Shown: positions 35,528-44,054, counted from the first letter of the stretch. The stretch is DNA of 64,000 nucleotides from an uncultured Bacteroidales bacterium (GCA_946186915.1 CAMHOY010000007.1:1-64000); one strand, 5' to 3'. A program made the numbers and translations. The notes: generated by a model from the letters alone, not told the origin.

Positions 35528-36489
35528 TGACCAACAAAGAACGATACATCGAATGGGCCGGAGAGCAGGAGTATATCCCGATCTCGATGACCCCGTGGTG
35601 GCTGGATGCTGTTTGTGCAGGTAAGGAATGGGATGTACTGCTTGCTGAGGACGAGAAAGGAAATATCCTCGGCGCCATGCCCTACTTACTGCGCAAGCGC
35701 GCGTGGTATAGATATATTGTGATGCCGCAGCTGTCACAGACAGGTGGTATATGGGTGACGGCGGAGGTGACGGCAGATCGCTGGAAGACAGCGGAGGTAT
35801 GCCGTAAGATCAAAGAGCAACTGGACAAGATGGGGCTGGCTTACTACTACCAGCAGTACCTGCCCGGCAGTCTGTGCGTTGATGCCATGCGCGCTTTGGG
35901 TTTCAAGGCGCACGAGCGGATCACCTATCGCGTGGAAGATCTCAGCGACATGGACAAAGTGATTGAATCGTTCAGCAAGAACAAACGCCGCCAGTTGCAG
36001 AAAGCCCTGTCCTTGCGCGTAGAGCATAACAAAATCGAAGGGGAACAGTTCTTCCAGCTTCACCAGCAATGGATGCAGGCTCGGGGAAGGAAGGTTAGCT
36101 ATACGCGTGAGTTCCTTCTGGTACTCGAGCGCAAGGCCAAGCGTCTCAATCAATGCGAGATACTGAGCATAAGCAATGCCGACGGACAAGCCTACGCAGC
36201 TGCTTTTCTGGTGTGGGACAAGAACTACTTGTACTACCTCATCCCTGCGTACGACCGTGCATTCGCCGAGTCAGGTGCATCGGCTCTCTTAGTGCTTGAA
36301 GCTATGAAGTTAGCCCGCGAGAAACATGTGCATTTCGATTTTGAAGGCTCGATGGACCGCGGCATCGCGAGACACTACAAGCAGTTCGGTTCTATCCCCG
36401 TGACGTACTATTCGGTGGAGCATTACTATAAACCTATTTTCCGGCTCGCTATCTGGTTTCAGAAATTAAGGGAACTGAAGTACAAGTAA
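35527..36489 (+). CDS. FemAB/GNAT-like acyltransferase (Acetyltransf_6)
   Basis: A 320-residue two-lobed GNAT protein. The motifs are the N-lobe with AGKEWDVLLAEDEKGNILGAMPYLL and the C-lobe with FSKNKRRQLQKAL, GQAYAAAFLVWDKNYLYYLIPAYD and the CoA-loop-like SGASALLVLEAM, followed by HFDFEGSMDRGIARHYKQFGSIP, typical of FemAB-like and BioF2-like acyltransferases in polysaccharide clusters. It is coupled to ssb before and GT4 after (TAATG), suggesting a part in decorating a surface glycan or amino sugar. Substrate unknown. Confidence 0.8.
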   Translation: MTNKERYIEWAGEQEYIPISMTPWWLDAVCAGKEWDVLLAEDEKGNILGAMPYLLRKRAWYRYIVMPQLSQTGGIWVTAEVTADRWKTAEVCRKIKEQLDKMGLAYYYQQYLPGSLCVDAMRALGFKAHERITYRVEDLSDMDKVIESFSKNKRRQLQKALSLRVEHNKIEGEQFFQLHQQWMQARGRKVSYTREFLLVLERKAKRLNQCEILSISNADGQAYAAAFLVWDKNYLYYLIPAYDRAFAESGASALLVLEAMKLAREKHVHFDFEGSMDRGIARHYKQFGSIPVTYYSVEHYYKPIFRLAIWFQKLRELKYK

Positions 36490-37526
36490 TGAGGGTCCTC
36501 TTTTTAACACCCTGGTACCCGTCGGAGCGCGACGCGATGGCGGGTCTTTTTGTCCAAAAGCACGTGGAGGCTGTCCGCGCGCAGGGTGTGGAAGTGCGCG
36601 TTATTCATTCGCAGACCTTAGGGGATACATGGCGTCAATGGAAAGCGCTGCAATGCGAAGGATGGATGCCGGATGTGGTGCAGCTGAATGTGATTCAAAA
36701 ACAAGGAGTCTTGGCACTTTGGATCAAAAGATGGTATAATATACCGTACATCATAGTGGAGCACTGGAGCGGATACCTGCCTCAGAGCGGACAATTCCTC
36801 CGCATGCCGGTTCTCACGCGGCGGTTCTATGCTCGCGTAGCTGAAAAGGCCGAAGCACTATTGACCGTCAGCATGCCTCTGCAACAAGCTATGCAGGCAT
36901 GCGGTATCCATGCCAAGCAATGGGGACTGATAGACAATGTAGTGGATGATTTCTTCTTCCAGAAGAATCGGAATACTCCGAATACTCGTAAGACCCTCCT
37001 GCATATCAGTTGTTTTGACGAGCGGGCGAAGAATATTCGCGGACTGCTGCTAGCCGTTAAGATGTTGGCGGTCCAACGGCAGGATTTTCAGTTGGTATTG
37101 ATCGGCACAGGCGTGGATTATGCCGAAGTGCGTGCTTTCTCGGACAGTCTGCATCTACCCGAAGGATTGCTTGTATGGACCGGAGAATTGCCACCCCGCG
37201 AAGTGGCGGAGTGGTTGCGCAAAGCCGATGCGTTGGTGCTCAGCAGCCGATACGAGACCTACGGCGTAGTGCTGGCAGAAGCCGCAGCAGCAGGGGTGCC
37301 GATAGTGAGCACACCGGTAGGTATCGCCGAAGAGACGGCAGACCTGATCGTGCCGCATGAGATCGCGCAGAACAAACCCGGCCGCTTCGCGGAGTTCATC
37401 GAGAGTATTTTATGGAGCACAGACCGTGTTGCCGGCAAAAAGCAGAACACAGCCCGATTCACCGCCGCAGCCGTCGGCAAAAAACTCAAAACGATTTATG
37501 ATAGCTGTTTGCATCGCGACATATAA
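36489..37526 (+). CDS. Family 4 glycosyltransferase
   Basis: A 345-residue GT-B enzyme. The opening MRVLFLTPWYPSERDAMAGLFVQKHVEA is typical of GT4; the second domain has DERAKNIRGLLLAVKML and the donor-binding VLSSRYETYGVVLAEAAAAGVPIVSTPVGI (the EX7E motif). No signal or membrane helix, so it acts at the cytoplasmic face. Donor and acceptor unknown. It overlaps the following GT2 gene by 29 nt. Confidence 0.88.
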   Translation: MRVLFLTPWYPSERDAMAGLFVQKHVEAVRAQGVEVRVIHSQTLGDTWRQWKALQCEGWMPDVVQLNVIQKQGVLALWIKRWYNIPYIIVEHWSGYLPQSGQFLRMPVLTRRFYARVAEKAEALLTVSMPLQQAMQACGIHAKQWGLIDNVVDDFFFQKNRNTPNTRKTLLHISCFDERAKNIRGLLLAVKMLAVQRQDFQLVLIGTGVDYAEVRAFSDSLHLPEGLLVWTGELPPREVAEWLRKADALVLSSRYETYGVVLAEAAAAGVPIVSTPVGIAEETADLIVPHEIAQNKPGRFAEFIESILWSTDRVAGKKQNTARFTAAAVGKKLKTIYDSCLHRDI

Positions 37527-38412
37527 TCAGGAAGCATTCATCGCGCAGGCGATAGAGAGCGTGCTCGCGCAGACCTGCGACGAACCGATGCGCGTATATA
37601 TCGGTGATGATACCTCAACGGATGGCACCGCAGCGGTGTGCGAACACTATGCATCGCTGGACAACCGCATCGTGTATATCCGGCGCAAAAACAATATGGG
37701 ACTGACCGATAACACGATTGACCTGTACCGCCGCATCCTAGCTGACGGATGCGCGTATATAGCGATGCTGGATGGCGATGATTATTGGATAGACACACAT
37801 AAGATACAACTTCAGATTGACTATCTCCGTGCGCACCCGGAAGTAGGCTTTGTGCATACGAACGGTCAGACTTCATCCGGTTCCGGCAAGACGAGTTTTG
37901 AACCGGCAACAGGCCCCTACGGCGTCGATGGTTCCGGACCGGTCAACTGCACCGTACTTTTCCGTACGTCGTTATTGTCCGAAGAGCTGTTGAATGCTAT
38001 TGCAGCACAGCATTTTCTATGGCTTGATTACCCTTTATACGGAGTTTTTTATCAACACACCCAATGGGCGTATTTACCACAAAAAACTGCAGTATGGAGG
38101 GAACACACTTCAGTTTCAAATCCCAAGAAAGCTATAGAAATTTTACGATATCGGGAAGAACGATGTCGAATGTGGAAGTGGCTGGAAGAACAATATCCAG
38201 GAAAGATGGGATATTCAGAAAAAGAAGCACAAGACTTTCTATTTTACACCAAGCTAAATTTAATCTATCAATTTGACGACTTCAGCTTTGCTTCGCCGGA
38301 GTTACTTCATGCATATAAACCGCGTAATTGGAAGCAAAAACTAAAGTTAATTGGATTAAAACACCCTCTCATTTATGCTTTTTACAAAAAATTGCATAAA
38401 AAATTTGCATAA
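37498..38412 (+). CDS. Family 2 glycosyltransferase
   Basis: A 304-residue GT-A enzyme: MIAVCIATYNQEAFIAQAIESVLAQTC, IGDDTSTDGT and the metal-binding DGDDYW. The start at 37498 is inside the GT4 gene and gives the canonical N-terminus. The first two thirds have the composition of the neighbours, but from about 38050 to the stop the DNA turns AT-rich and Lys/Phe/Tyr-rich, with a different codon style. That suggests a recombined or imported 3' end, as is common in surface-glycan genes. Acceptor unknown. Confidence 0.88.
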   Translation: MIAVCIATYNQEAFIAQAIESVLAQTCDEPMRVYIGDDTSTDGTAAVCEHYASLDNRIVYIRRKNNMGLTDNTIDLYRRILADGCAYIAMLDGDDYWIDTHKIQLQIDYLRAHPEVGFVHTNGQTSSGSGKTSFEPATGPYGVDGSGPVNCTVLFRTSLLSEELLNAIAAQHFLWLDYPLYGVFYQHTQWAYLPQKTAVWREHTSVSNPKKAIEILRYREERCRMWKWLEEQYPGKMGYSEKEAQDFLFYTKLNLIYQFDDFSFASPELLHAYKPRNWKQKLKLIGLKHPLIYAFYKKLHKKFA

Positions 38413-38435
38413 TTCGCTAAAAAGCAGTATCTTTG
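38404..38435 (+). promoter_or_regulatory. Promoter of tonB
   Basis: TTTG (38404-38407) and TATCTTTG (38428-38435), 20-nt gap. The -33 box overlaps the end of the GT2 gene. Confidence 0.8.
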
Positions 38436-38474
38436 TAGCCGATTTTGGTAACTACGACCTAAAAAACACAAGAT

Positions 38475-39152
38475 ATGCAAGTTAAGAAATCTGAAAAAGC
38501 CAGTCTTGAGAAGGACAAACTCGTCTATGTATTGATGGGTCTTGTCTTTGTGCTCAGTCTTTGCTACGTAGCATTGGAATGGACCGAGCGTGAGGTGACG
38601 AAGTATGAAGTGACCGACACGGAGTTCCTCTTTGAGGAAGAAGTTGAGATTCAGCAGACGAGTCAAGAGACTCCTCCTCCCCCTCCCCCTCCTGCTGTAC
38701 AGGAAGTGGAAGTGCTGAACGTGGTAGAGGATAACGTAGAGACCGAGACGATCGAGGTATCTACGGAGGAGAACGAGACCGAGGTGGTTATCGCTGCGCC
38801 GGTTGAGGCTCCGGTAGAGGAAGAGGAAGAAGAAGTTGTCTTCGTTGTCGTTGAGTCCATGCCGGAATTCCCGGGTGGTCAGCAAGCGTTGTTCAAGTTC
38901 CTGAGCGAGAACGTGAAGTATCCTGTTATTGCGCAGGAGAACGGTATCCAGGGTCGTGTTATCTGTCAGTTCGTCGTAAACCGTGACGGCTCGATTGTAG
39001 ATGTAGAGGTTGTTCGTTCCGGCGGTGACGCATCGCTCGACAAAGAGGCCGTACGTGTCATCAAGTCGATGCCGAAATGGAAACCGGGTAAGCAGCGTGG
39101 TAAGGCTGTACGTGTGAAATACACGCTGCCGGTGAACTTCAAACTCCAATAA
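38475..39152 (+). CDS. tonB: Energy transducer TonB
   Basis: A 225-residue TonB-type protein. The membrane helix is at about 17-36 (VYVLMGLVFVLSLCYVAL). The periplasmic spacer is unusual in being mainly acidic (Glu/Val-rich) with one PPPPPPP run at about 66-72, rather than the classical EP-KP repeats. The C-terminal domain (about 130-225) has PEFPGGQQALFKFLSENVKYP, GRVICQFVVNRDGSIVDVEVVRS and PKWKPGKQRGKAVRVKYTLPVNF, the Bacteroidetes TonB signature. Partner receptors and ExbBD are not in the window. Confidence 0.95.
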   Translation: MQVKKSEKASLEKDKLVYVLMGLVFVLSLCYVALEWTEREVTKYEVTDTEFLFEEEVEIQQTSQETPPPPPPPAVQEVEVLNVVEDNVETETIEVSTEENETEVVIAAPVEAPVEEEEEEVVFVVVESMPEFPGGQQALFKFLSENVKYPVIAQENGIQGRVICQFVVNRDGSIVDVEVVRSGGDASLDKEAVRVIKSMPKWKPGKQRGKAVRVKYTLPVNFKLQ

Positions 39153-39189
39153 GTCGAGCGGCTCGACACCCGCTTAACTATGCGGATTT

Positions 39190-41283
39190 ATGGAACTCGC
39201 TTATAGAGATATAGCGTATTGTAAGAATGTCGGCGCCAAGCGTGCCGACATTCTTCGTTCAGAGCTGGGCGTCCGCACAGCGATGGATTTGCTGCGCTAT
39301 TATCCCTATAAGTATATCGACCGCAGTCGTTTCTACCGTATCGCGGAGATAGAGGACGAAGATACCTACGTACAGATTGTCGGAGAAGTGACCGAATGGC
39401 ACGTGACGGGTATCGGCAAGGCGCAACGCCTGGTAGCGATGTTCAACGACGGCGTGCATCAATGCGAACTGGTGTGGTTTCGCGGGGTGCAATACGTCAA
39501 GTTATCCAAAGGCGTCAAATATCTGCTCTTCGGCAAGCCCTCCCGTTTCAATCATACCTATAACTTCGTCCATCCGGACTTGACGCCTTGGGACAAGGTG
39601 ACGCCGGAGATGACGCAGGGCCTGGAGCCGTATTACAACACGACGGAGAAGATGAAGCGTATCAACCTGAACTCCAAGGCGATACGTACCATCATTGCGG
39701 ACCTGTTGCCGGACTTGAAGGCGGGTGTACCGGATACGATAGGCGCGGACGTGCTGCAGCATCATCATCTGATGTCGCTCACGGACGCCCTTCTCAATGT
39801 GCATTTCCCGCGTGACACACGGAGCATGCAGGCCGCGCGGGCGCGACTTAAGTTCGAGGAACTATTCTTCGTGCAACTGCAGTTGCTTCGACAGATGAAG
39901 CGCAGGGAACAGAATCCGGGTTTTTCCATGCCGATGGTGGGCAGCCGGTTCCATGCCTTGTATAAATCCCTTCCTTTTGAACTGACCAATGCGCAGAAAC
40001 GGGTCATCCGAGAAATACACGAGGACCTGAAGTCGGGTCATCAAATGAACCGCCTGTTGCAGGGAGATGTAGGTTCGGGTAAGACGCTGGTGGCGCTGCT
40101 CTGTTGTCTCTTGGCGGTCGATAACGGCTACCAGACATGTATCATGGCGCCGACGGAGATATTAGCCAACCAGCATTACGAGACCCTCAAGAACTTTCTG
40201 GCACCGCTCGGCGATGCCGTTCATGTTGCCCTCCTCACCGGTAGCGTCTCGGCGAAGAACCGCGTGCCGATCCATAATGGACTAATGAACGGCACGATCC
40301 ATATCCTCATCGGCACGCACGCCCTGATAGAAGATACGGTGCAATGGAAGAACCTCGGCCTCGTCATCATCGATGAGCAGCACCGTTTCGGCGTGGCTCA
40401 ACGGGCGAAGTTATGGACCAAAAACGAGACACCTCCTCATATATTGGTGATGACAGCGACGCCTATCCCGCGTACGCTTGCGATGACGATCTACGGCGAC
40501 CTGCGCGTGTCGGTCATCGATGAGTTACCGCCGGGACGCAAGCCCGTTCAGACCATCCATTACCCCCTGCAACGCCGCGCACAGGTATATTCCTTCGTAC
40601 GTAAACAGATAGAAGAAGGGCGGCAGATATACGTGGTCTTCCCGCTTATCAAAGAGAATGAGAAACTGGACTTACAGGATTTGCAGAACGGCTTCAATGA
40701 ACTGTGTGAGGCTTTTCCGGAATATAAGATCTCGATGGTGCACGGCCAGATGAAGGCGGCAGACAAAGACCTTCAGATGCAGCGCTTCATCTCCGGCGAG
40801 ACACAGATCCTGGTGGCTACGACCGTGATAGAGGTGGGAGTGAACGTACCGAATGCGTCGGTGATGATTATCCAGAATGCCGAGCGATTCGGGTTGAGTC
40901 AGTTGCACCAGTTACGCGGACGCGTAGGCCGCGGAGCGGACCAGAGTTACTGCCTGCTTCTCACCCGTACCGAACTGACTAAGGAGACGCGGCAGCGCAT
41001 GGAGATCATGGTGGCTACCAATGACGGTTTCCGCGTAGCGGAGGCAGATCTCAAGTTGCGCGGAGCCGGCGACCTGGAAGGAACGCAGCAGTCGGGAACA
41101 CCTTTCAACTTGCAAATAGCGAACCTCGCCACGGATGGCCAGTTGGTGGAGTTAGCCCGCCGTGCGGCGATGGAGATACTGGATGCCGATCCGTTGCTCG
41201 AAGACGAGCGTAACCGTATATACAAAAGACGCCTCGATACACTTCGGATTACTCAGAGTTATAACTGGGGAGAAATTAGTTGA
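39190..41283 (+). CDS. recG: ATP-dependent DNA helicase RecG
   Basis: Remodels stalled forks and Holliday junctions. The 697-residue protein has the OB wedge domain at the N-terminus, Walker A GDVGSGKT (about 292), DEQHRFG (motif II, about 395), MTATPIPRTLAM (motif III), and the C-terminal TRG-like region with GRVGRGADQSYCLLLT and DLKLRGAGDLEGTQQSG. Full length. It follows tonB by 38 nt, across a GTCGAG/CTCGAC inverted repeat, and ends at a bidirectional terminator. Confidence 0.97.
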   Translation: MELAYRDIAYCKNVGAKRADILRSELGVRTAMDLLRYYPYKYIDRSRFYRIAEIEDEDTYVQIVGEVTEWHVTGIGKAQRLVAMFNDGVHQCELVWFRGVQYVKLSKGVKYLLFGKPSRFNHTYNFVHPDLTPWDKVTPEMTQGLEPYYNTTEKMKRINLNSKAIRTIIADLLPDLKAGVPDTIGADVLQHHHLMSLTDALLNVHFPRDTRSMQAARARLKFEELFFVQLQLLRQMKRREQNPGFSMPMVGSRFHALYKSLPFELTNAQKRVIREIHEDLKSGHQMNRLLQGDVGSGKTLVALLCCLLAVDNGYQTCIMAPTEILANQHYETLKNFLAPLGDAVHVALLTGSVSAKNRVPIHNGLMNGTIHILIGTHALIEDTVQWKNLGLVIIDEQHRFGVAQRAKLWTKNETPPHILVMTATPIPRTLAMTIYGDLRVSVIDELPPGRKPVQTIHYPLQRRAQVYSFVRKQIEEGRQIYVVFPLIKENEKLDLQDLQNGFNELCEAFPEYKISMVHGQMKAADKDLQMQRFISGETQILVATTVIEVGVNVPNASVMIIQNAERFGLSQLHQLRGRVGRGADQSYCLLLTRTELTKETRQRMEIMVATNDGFRVAEADLKLRGAGDLEGTQQSGTPFNLQIANLATDGQLVELARRAAMEILDADPLLEDERNRIYKRRLDTLRITQSYNWGEIS

Positions 41284-41312
41284 AAATGGTAAATGGTAAA
41301 TGACCAAATGGT
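41284..41312 (+). repeat. 7-nt tandem array after recG
   Basis: AAATGGT, AAATGGT, AAATGACC, AAATGGT directly following the recG stop. Confidence 0.65.
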
Positions 41313-41318
41313 AAATAA

Positions 41319-41343
41319 AAAAGACCGCCAACGCGGTCTTTCT
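41319..41343. terminator. Bidirectional terminator, recG / rpsU
   Basis: AAGACCGC-CAAC-GCGGTCTT (41321-41340) with A and T runs on both sides, between convergent genes. Confidence 0.88.
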
Positions 41344-41345
41344 TA

Positions 41346-41540
41346 TTACATATCGTCGTGAGCGTGCAACGATTGCACATACTTCGCATGCGCCATCTTG
41401 ATTCGCTTCAACTCACTCGGTTTGTCGAATTGTTGACGACGACGGAGCTCTTTAACGACACCCGTCTTATCGAATTTGCGTTTGAATTTCTTAATCGCGC
41501 GCTCGATGTTCTCACCTTCTTTAACAGGAACGATAATCAT
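41346..41540 (-). CDS. rpsU: 30S ribosomal protein S21
   Basis: bS21, 64 residues: MIIVPVKEGENIERAIKKFKRKFDKTG, then the basic C-terminus. Its ATG at 41540 is set by the strong Shine-Dalgarno sequence 6 nt upstream. In Bacteroidia bS21 is known to help hide the 16S anti-SD, and rpsU mRNA keeps an SD, giving self-regulation. This gene fits that pattern. It is co-transcribed with tRNA-Leu just upstream. Confidence 0.96.
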   Translation of the reverse strand: MIIVPVKEGENIERAIKKFKRKFDKTGVVKELRRRQQFDKPSELKRIKMAHAKYVQSLHAHDDM

Positions 41541-41546
41541 TGCATA

Positions 41547-41556
41547 CACCTCCTTT
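41547..41556 (-). promoter_or_regulatory. Strong Shine-Dalgarno sequence of rpsU
   Basis: AAAGGAGGTG on the minus strand, with GGAGG 8 nt before the ATG. None of the other starts I examined in this window has a match of this quality, so it is a deliberate exception and likely the control point for bS21 autoregulation. Confidence 0.85.
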
Positions 41557-41560
41557 CTTG

Positions 41561-41640
41561 TACCCAGGGCCGGGATCGAACCGGCACGGTTTCCCATTGG
41601 TGTTTGAGACCAACGCGTCTACCAATTCCGCCACCTGGGC
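41561..41640 (-). tRNA. tRNA-Leu (anticodon CAA)
   Basis: An 80-nt class II tRNA. The acceptor stem GCCCAGG/CCTGGGT ends in a G-T pair. The anticodon stem TTGGT/ACCAA holds the loop CTCAAAC, giving CAA (reads UUG). A short variable arm TGGGAAACCGT precedes the T arm GCCGG-TTCGATC-CCGGC. No CCA is encoded; the cca gene in this window would add it. It lies 20 nt ahead of the rpsU ATG. Confidence 0.93.
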
Positions 41641-41687
41641 GCACGCGTTTAGCGCGACTCTCTCCCCCTTACGGGGAAAAAAGCGTG

Positions 41688-41719
41688 CAAAAGTACTGCT
41701 TTTTTTTCAATTGACCAAA
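41688..41719 (-). promoter_or_regulatory. Promoter of tRNA-Leu and rpsU
   Basis: Minus-strand TACTTTTG (41688-41695) and TTTG (41716-41719), 20-nt gap, with the same spacer as the rplS promoter apart from one base. Confidence 0.87.
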
Positions 41720-41734
41720 AAAAAACGCATTTTT

Positions 41735-41766
41735 TTTGCGTACATGCCTCTTTTTTTGTATTTTTG
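41735..41766 (+). promoter_or_regulatory. Promoter of tcdA
   Basis: TTTG (41735-41738) and TATTTTTG (41759-41766), 20-nt gap. Confidence 0.78.
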
Positions 41767-41784
41767 CAGGCAAAACAGACGAAT

Positions 41785-42498
41785 ATGGACGATTTTTTCA
41801 GCAGAAGTGAAGCACTATTAGGTGCCGAAGTGATGGAGGCCTTACGCACGAAGCGCGTCATCCTCTTCGGAGTAGGGGGTGTAGGTTCGTGGTGCGCGGA
41901 GTCGCTTATACGTACCGGACTGACTCATCTAACTATCGTGGATGGAGATACTGTCCAGCCGTCGAATGTGAACCGGCAGTTACCCGCTACCCGCGAGACC
42001 GTCGGTCGCCCGAAAGTGGAGGTGCTCAAAGAGCGCCTTTTGACCATCAATCCCGAAGCCGAGATCGAGGCGATCAATGCTATGTATAGGCCTAATGATT
42101 TAGGAGAGGCCCCTTTCAACTTTCATCTTTCATCTTTCAACTATGTCATCGATGCCATCGATGACGTGGCGGCGAAGACAGACCTTATATTAAACGCGTC
42201 GCGCGCGCGTGGAGTGAAGGTCTTCAGTTCTATGGGAGCCGCCCTGCGTCTGGATCCCACGCAAGTGACTACTAGTGAGTTGATGTCCATTAAGGGCGAT
42301 GCACTCGCGAGAGCCGTGCGCGCACGGATGAAGAAGTTAGGAGTCCATCCGAACAAAAAAATACGCTGCGTCTATTCGACTGAACAGGCGCAGCGCTGTG
42401 AGACCCGCGGGTCTTTGATGCAGGTGACGGCGGTGTTCGGGTGCACGTTAGCGAGTATGGTAGTGGAAGATATAAGGAGGAGTGGTACCCCTAATTAG
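41785..42498 (+). CDS. tcdA: tRNA threonylcarbamoyladenosine dehydratase
   Basis: E1-like enzyme that cyclises t6A37 to ct6A in tRNA. The 237-residue ThiF fold has FGVGGVGSWCAESL (ATP-binding), IVDGDTVQPSNVNRQ and VIDAIDDVAAKTDL, followed by the TcdA/CsdL-type SSMGAALRLDPTQVTTSEL, PNKKIRCVYSTEQ. Between the MYRP region and YVIDAIDD it has an extra piece, FNFHLSSFN, encoded by a 7-nt array (42113-42140). The start at 41785 follows the promoter. Confidence 0.92.
   Translation: MDDFFSRSEALLGAEVMEALRTKRVILFGVGGVGSWCAESLIRTGLTHLTIVDGDTVQPSNVNRQLPATRETVGRPKVEVLKERLLTINPEAEIEAINAMYRPNDLGEAPFNFHLSSFNYVIDAIDDVAAKTDLILNASRARGVKVFSSMGAALRLDPTQVTTSELMSIKGDALARAVRARMKKLGVHPNKKIRCVYSTEQAQRCETRGSLMQVTAVFGCTLASMVVEDIRRSGTPN
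42113..42140 (+). repeat. 7-nt tandem array inside tcdA
   Basis: CTTTCAA, CTTTCAT, CTTTCAT, CTTTCAA: four units in a reading frame of tcdA. It codes for PFNFHLSSFN. Confidence 0.8.
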
Positions 42499-42509
42499 GG
42501 TAGCACCCA

Positions 42510-42564
42510 GCATAAAACCAGCTTAAGACCTGCTTAAAACCTGCTTAAAACCAGCATAAGAACC
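42510..42564 (+). repeat. 11-nt tandem array after tcdA
   Basis: Five consecutive units: GCATAAAACCA, GCTTAAGACCT, GCTTAAAACCT, GCTTAAAACCA, GCATAAGAACC. They fill the gap to the next gene. Confidence 0.9.
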
Positions 42565-42593
42565 CTAGGTAAAGGCATGTAAAGATTGAAAAT

Positions 42594-42953
42594 ATGGCAA
42601 AATTATTTCTCACTAATCGCGTAGATTCTCTAACTGGCTCTCTCAAGAAAGACAGTCCGTATATTATTCAACGAGACAAGGATGGTGGCTTTTATACGCG
42701 CCGCATTGATCCATATCGGGGTGGCTTTGATGAGTCACATTGGATTTTTTTTGATCAACTCCTATTGTTGGTAGACAGTAGATTGTATTTGACTGATTTT
42801 GAGGTGAGTGTCGACGAGTTGGCTGAGGCGCTTTCGGAGAAATACGCTTGCCCGTTTTTGCCGTCCCAGGTTAAGAAATGGACACAAAAAGAGCGGCTCA
42901 ACGCCGCTCAATTCAGGGAATTCAACGCTTGGTTGAAGGAAAGAGGGTGGTAA
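42594..42953 (+). CDS. Orphan 119-residue protein
   Basis: Not recognised. A soluble protein with no signal or membrane helix. Notable parts are YIIQRDKDGGFYTRRIDPYRGGFDESHWIFFDQLLLLVDSRLYLTD, perhaps a small beta fold, and a helical C-terminus with VSVDELAEALSEKYACPFLPSQVKKWTQKERLNAAQFREFNAWL. Its DNA is more AT-rich than its neighbours. It lies behind the 11-nt array, and its stop abuts that of the convergent LRR gene without a spacer. Confidence 0.65.
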   Translation: MAKLFLTNRVDSLTGSLKKDSPYIIQRDKDGGFYTRRIDPYRGGFDESHWIFFDQLLLLVDSRLYLTDFEVSVDELAEALSEKYACPFLPSQVKKWTQKERLNAAQFREFNAWLKERGW

Positions 42954-43916
42954 TTAGTGCACTTCTTGGCCGGTGACGGTGTACGTTTTGTTGCCGCGGA
43001 GGATGAGGACATGACCATCGCGAAAAATCTTTGTAGATATGTTTGCTCCTGTAGGATTTTGAATACCCGTCGGGGATTTTTGAGGTTGGACATTAAAATC
43101 TTTCCAACAAGGAGCCTCACGATATAAATCGACAGACTGTGCCGGAACTAACAATACGCAGGCGGGCTTGTTCATACCAGAGAAAGATTCCGATCTCGCA
43201 ATTGGAGGCTCTACCGCGAGTACTCGTATTGTATCCATCGCCGGACAATCTTTGAAAGCCTGCATGTTGATTTCGGTTACTTTCTCCGGAATAGTAATTG
43301 TGTGCAAACTTGTGCAATTTTGGAATGTCAGTCTACGGATGATTTGAAGAGAATCGGGTAAAGTGACATGTTGTAAATTGATGCAATTTGCGAACGTATA
43401 CGCCAGAAGAGTAATATTGGGAGGAAGGACGACAGAGTCCAAATTGGTACATCCGCTAAAAAGCGCATTCATAGAGACAACACTTTTCGGAATAGTTATT
43501 TGGCGTAACGATGTACAGTATCCGAACGCCCGAAATAGTGTATCTATTCCTTCCGGCAACGTGACAGACGTGAGATTTCTGCAGTGATTGAAAGCATCCG
43601 ATCCGATGGATTGAATATGATCCGGGATGACAACTGTGGCGAGATTTTCACTATTAGCAAAAGCGTATTCACCAATCGTTTTTACAACATATTTATCCCC
43701 CATATAGGACACCGTATCCGGAATAACTACTGATTCTAAGTCCGGATAGTTTCCCGCCATGCCTTGCTGGTCAATAGATGCTGTCACTTCAGCGGTGCGT
43801 GCATACTCGTCCAGTATATAATATAACTCGCCAATACGTGTCTTGCCAAGAGCAAAAAGCGTTTGGCAGCAAGCCATTAGAGAACATATAGTTAATGTAC
43901 GTAATAACTGAGTCAT
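42954..43916 (-). CDS. BspA-type leucine-rich repeat secreted protein
   Basis: A 320-residue exported protein. Signal about 1-22 (TLTICSLMACCQTLFA). Residues about 60-235 are LRR_5 repeats of the Treponema/BspA kind, with recurring 'F.NC.NL..V.LP..I' units (FNHCRNLTSVTLPEGI, FANCINLQHVTLPDSL, FQNCTSLHTITIPEKV). The C-terminus HVLILRGNKTYTVTGQEV resembles the tail motif on many Bacteroidales surface proteins, a shortened relative of T9SS sorting domains. Such proteins bind host or matrix proteins; the ligand is unknown. It has its own promoter. Confidence 0.87.
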   Translation of the reverse strand: MTQLLRTLTICSLMACCQTLFALGKTRIGELYYILDEYARTAEVTASIDQQGMAGNYPDLESVVIPDTVSYMGDKYVVKTIGEYAFANSENLATVVIPDHIQSIGSDAFNHCRNLTSVTLPEGIDTLFRAFGYCTSLRQITIPKSVVSMNALFSGCTNLDSVVLPPNITLLAYTFANCINLQHVTLPDSLQIIRRLTFQNCTSLHTITIPEKVTEINMQAFKDCPAMDTIRVLAVEPPIARSESFSGMNKPACVLLVPAQSVDLYREAPCWKDFNVQPQKSPTGIQNPTGANISTKIFRDGHVLILRGNKTYTVTGQEVH

Positions 43917-43975
43917 ATGAGCAGTAAGCGGTCGCGATACCCTCGCGGCGGGGTGTTATAATCAATTTTGCGATG

Positions 43976-44007
43976 CAAAATTACAAAGAAATAATGACAT
44001 ATGCAAA
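43976..44007 (-). promoter_or_regulatory. Promoter of the LRR protein gene
   Basis: Minus-strand TAATTTTG (43976-43983) and TTTG (44004-44007), 20-nt gap, with a 55-60 nt leader containing CCCTCGC/GCGGGG. The rest of the 300-nt gap holds hairpins and one repeat listed separately; no gene is seen. Confidence 0.78.
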
Positions 44008-44054
44008 TAAAAGTGAAAAAATTGTCTCTAAGATGAGACAAAAATGAATAGAAA

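Noticed and set aside
41541..41597. Longer N-terminus for rpsU
   Set aside because: It overlaps the tRNA-Leu gene. The strong SD and the bS21 family start place the ATG at 41540.
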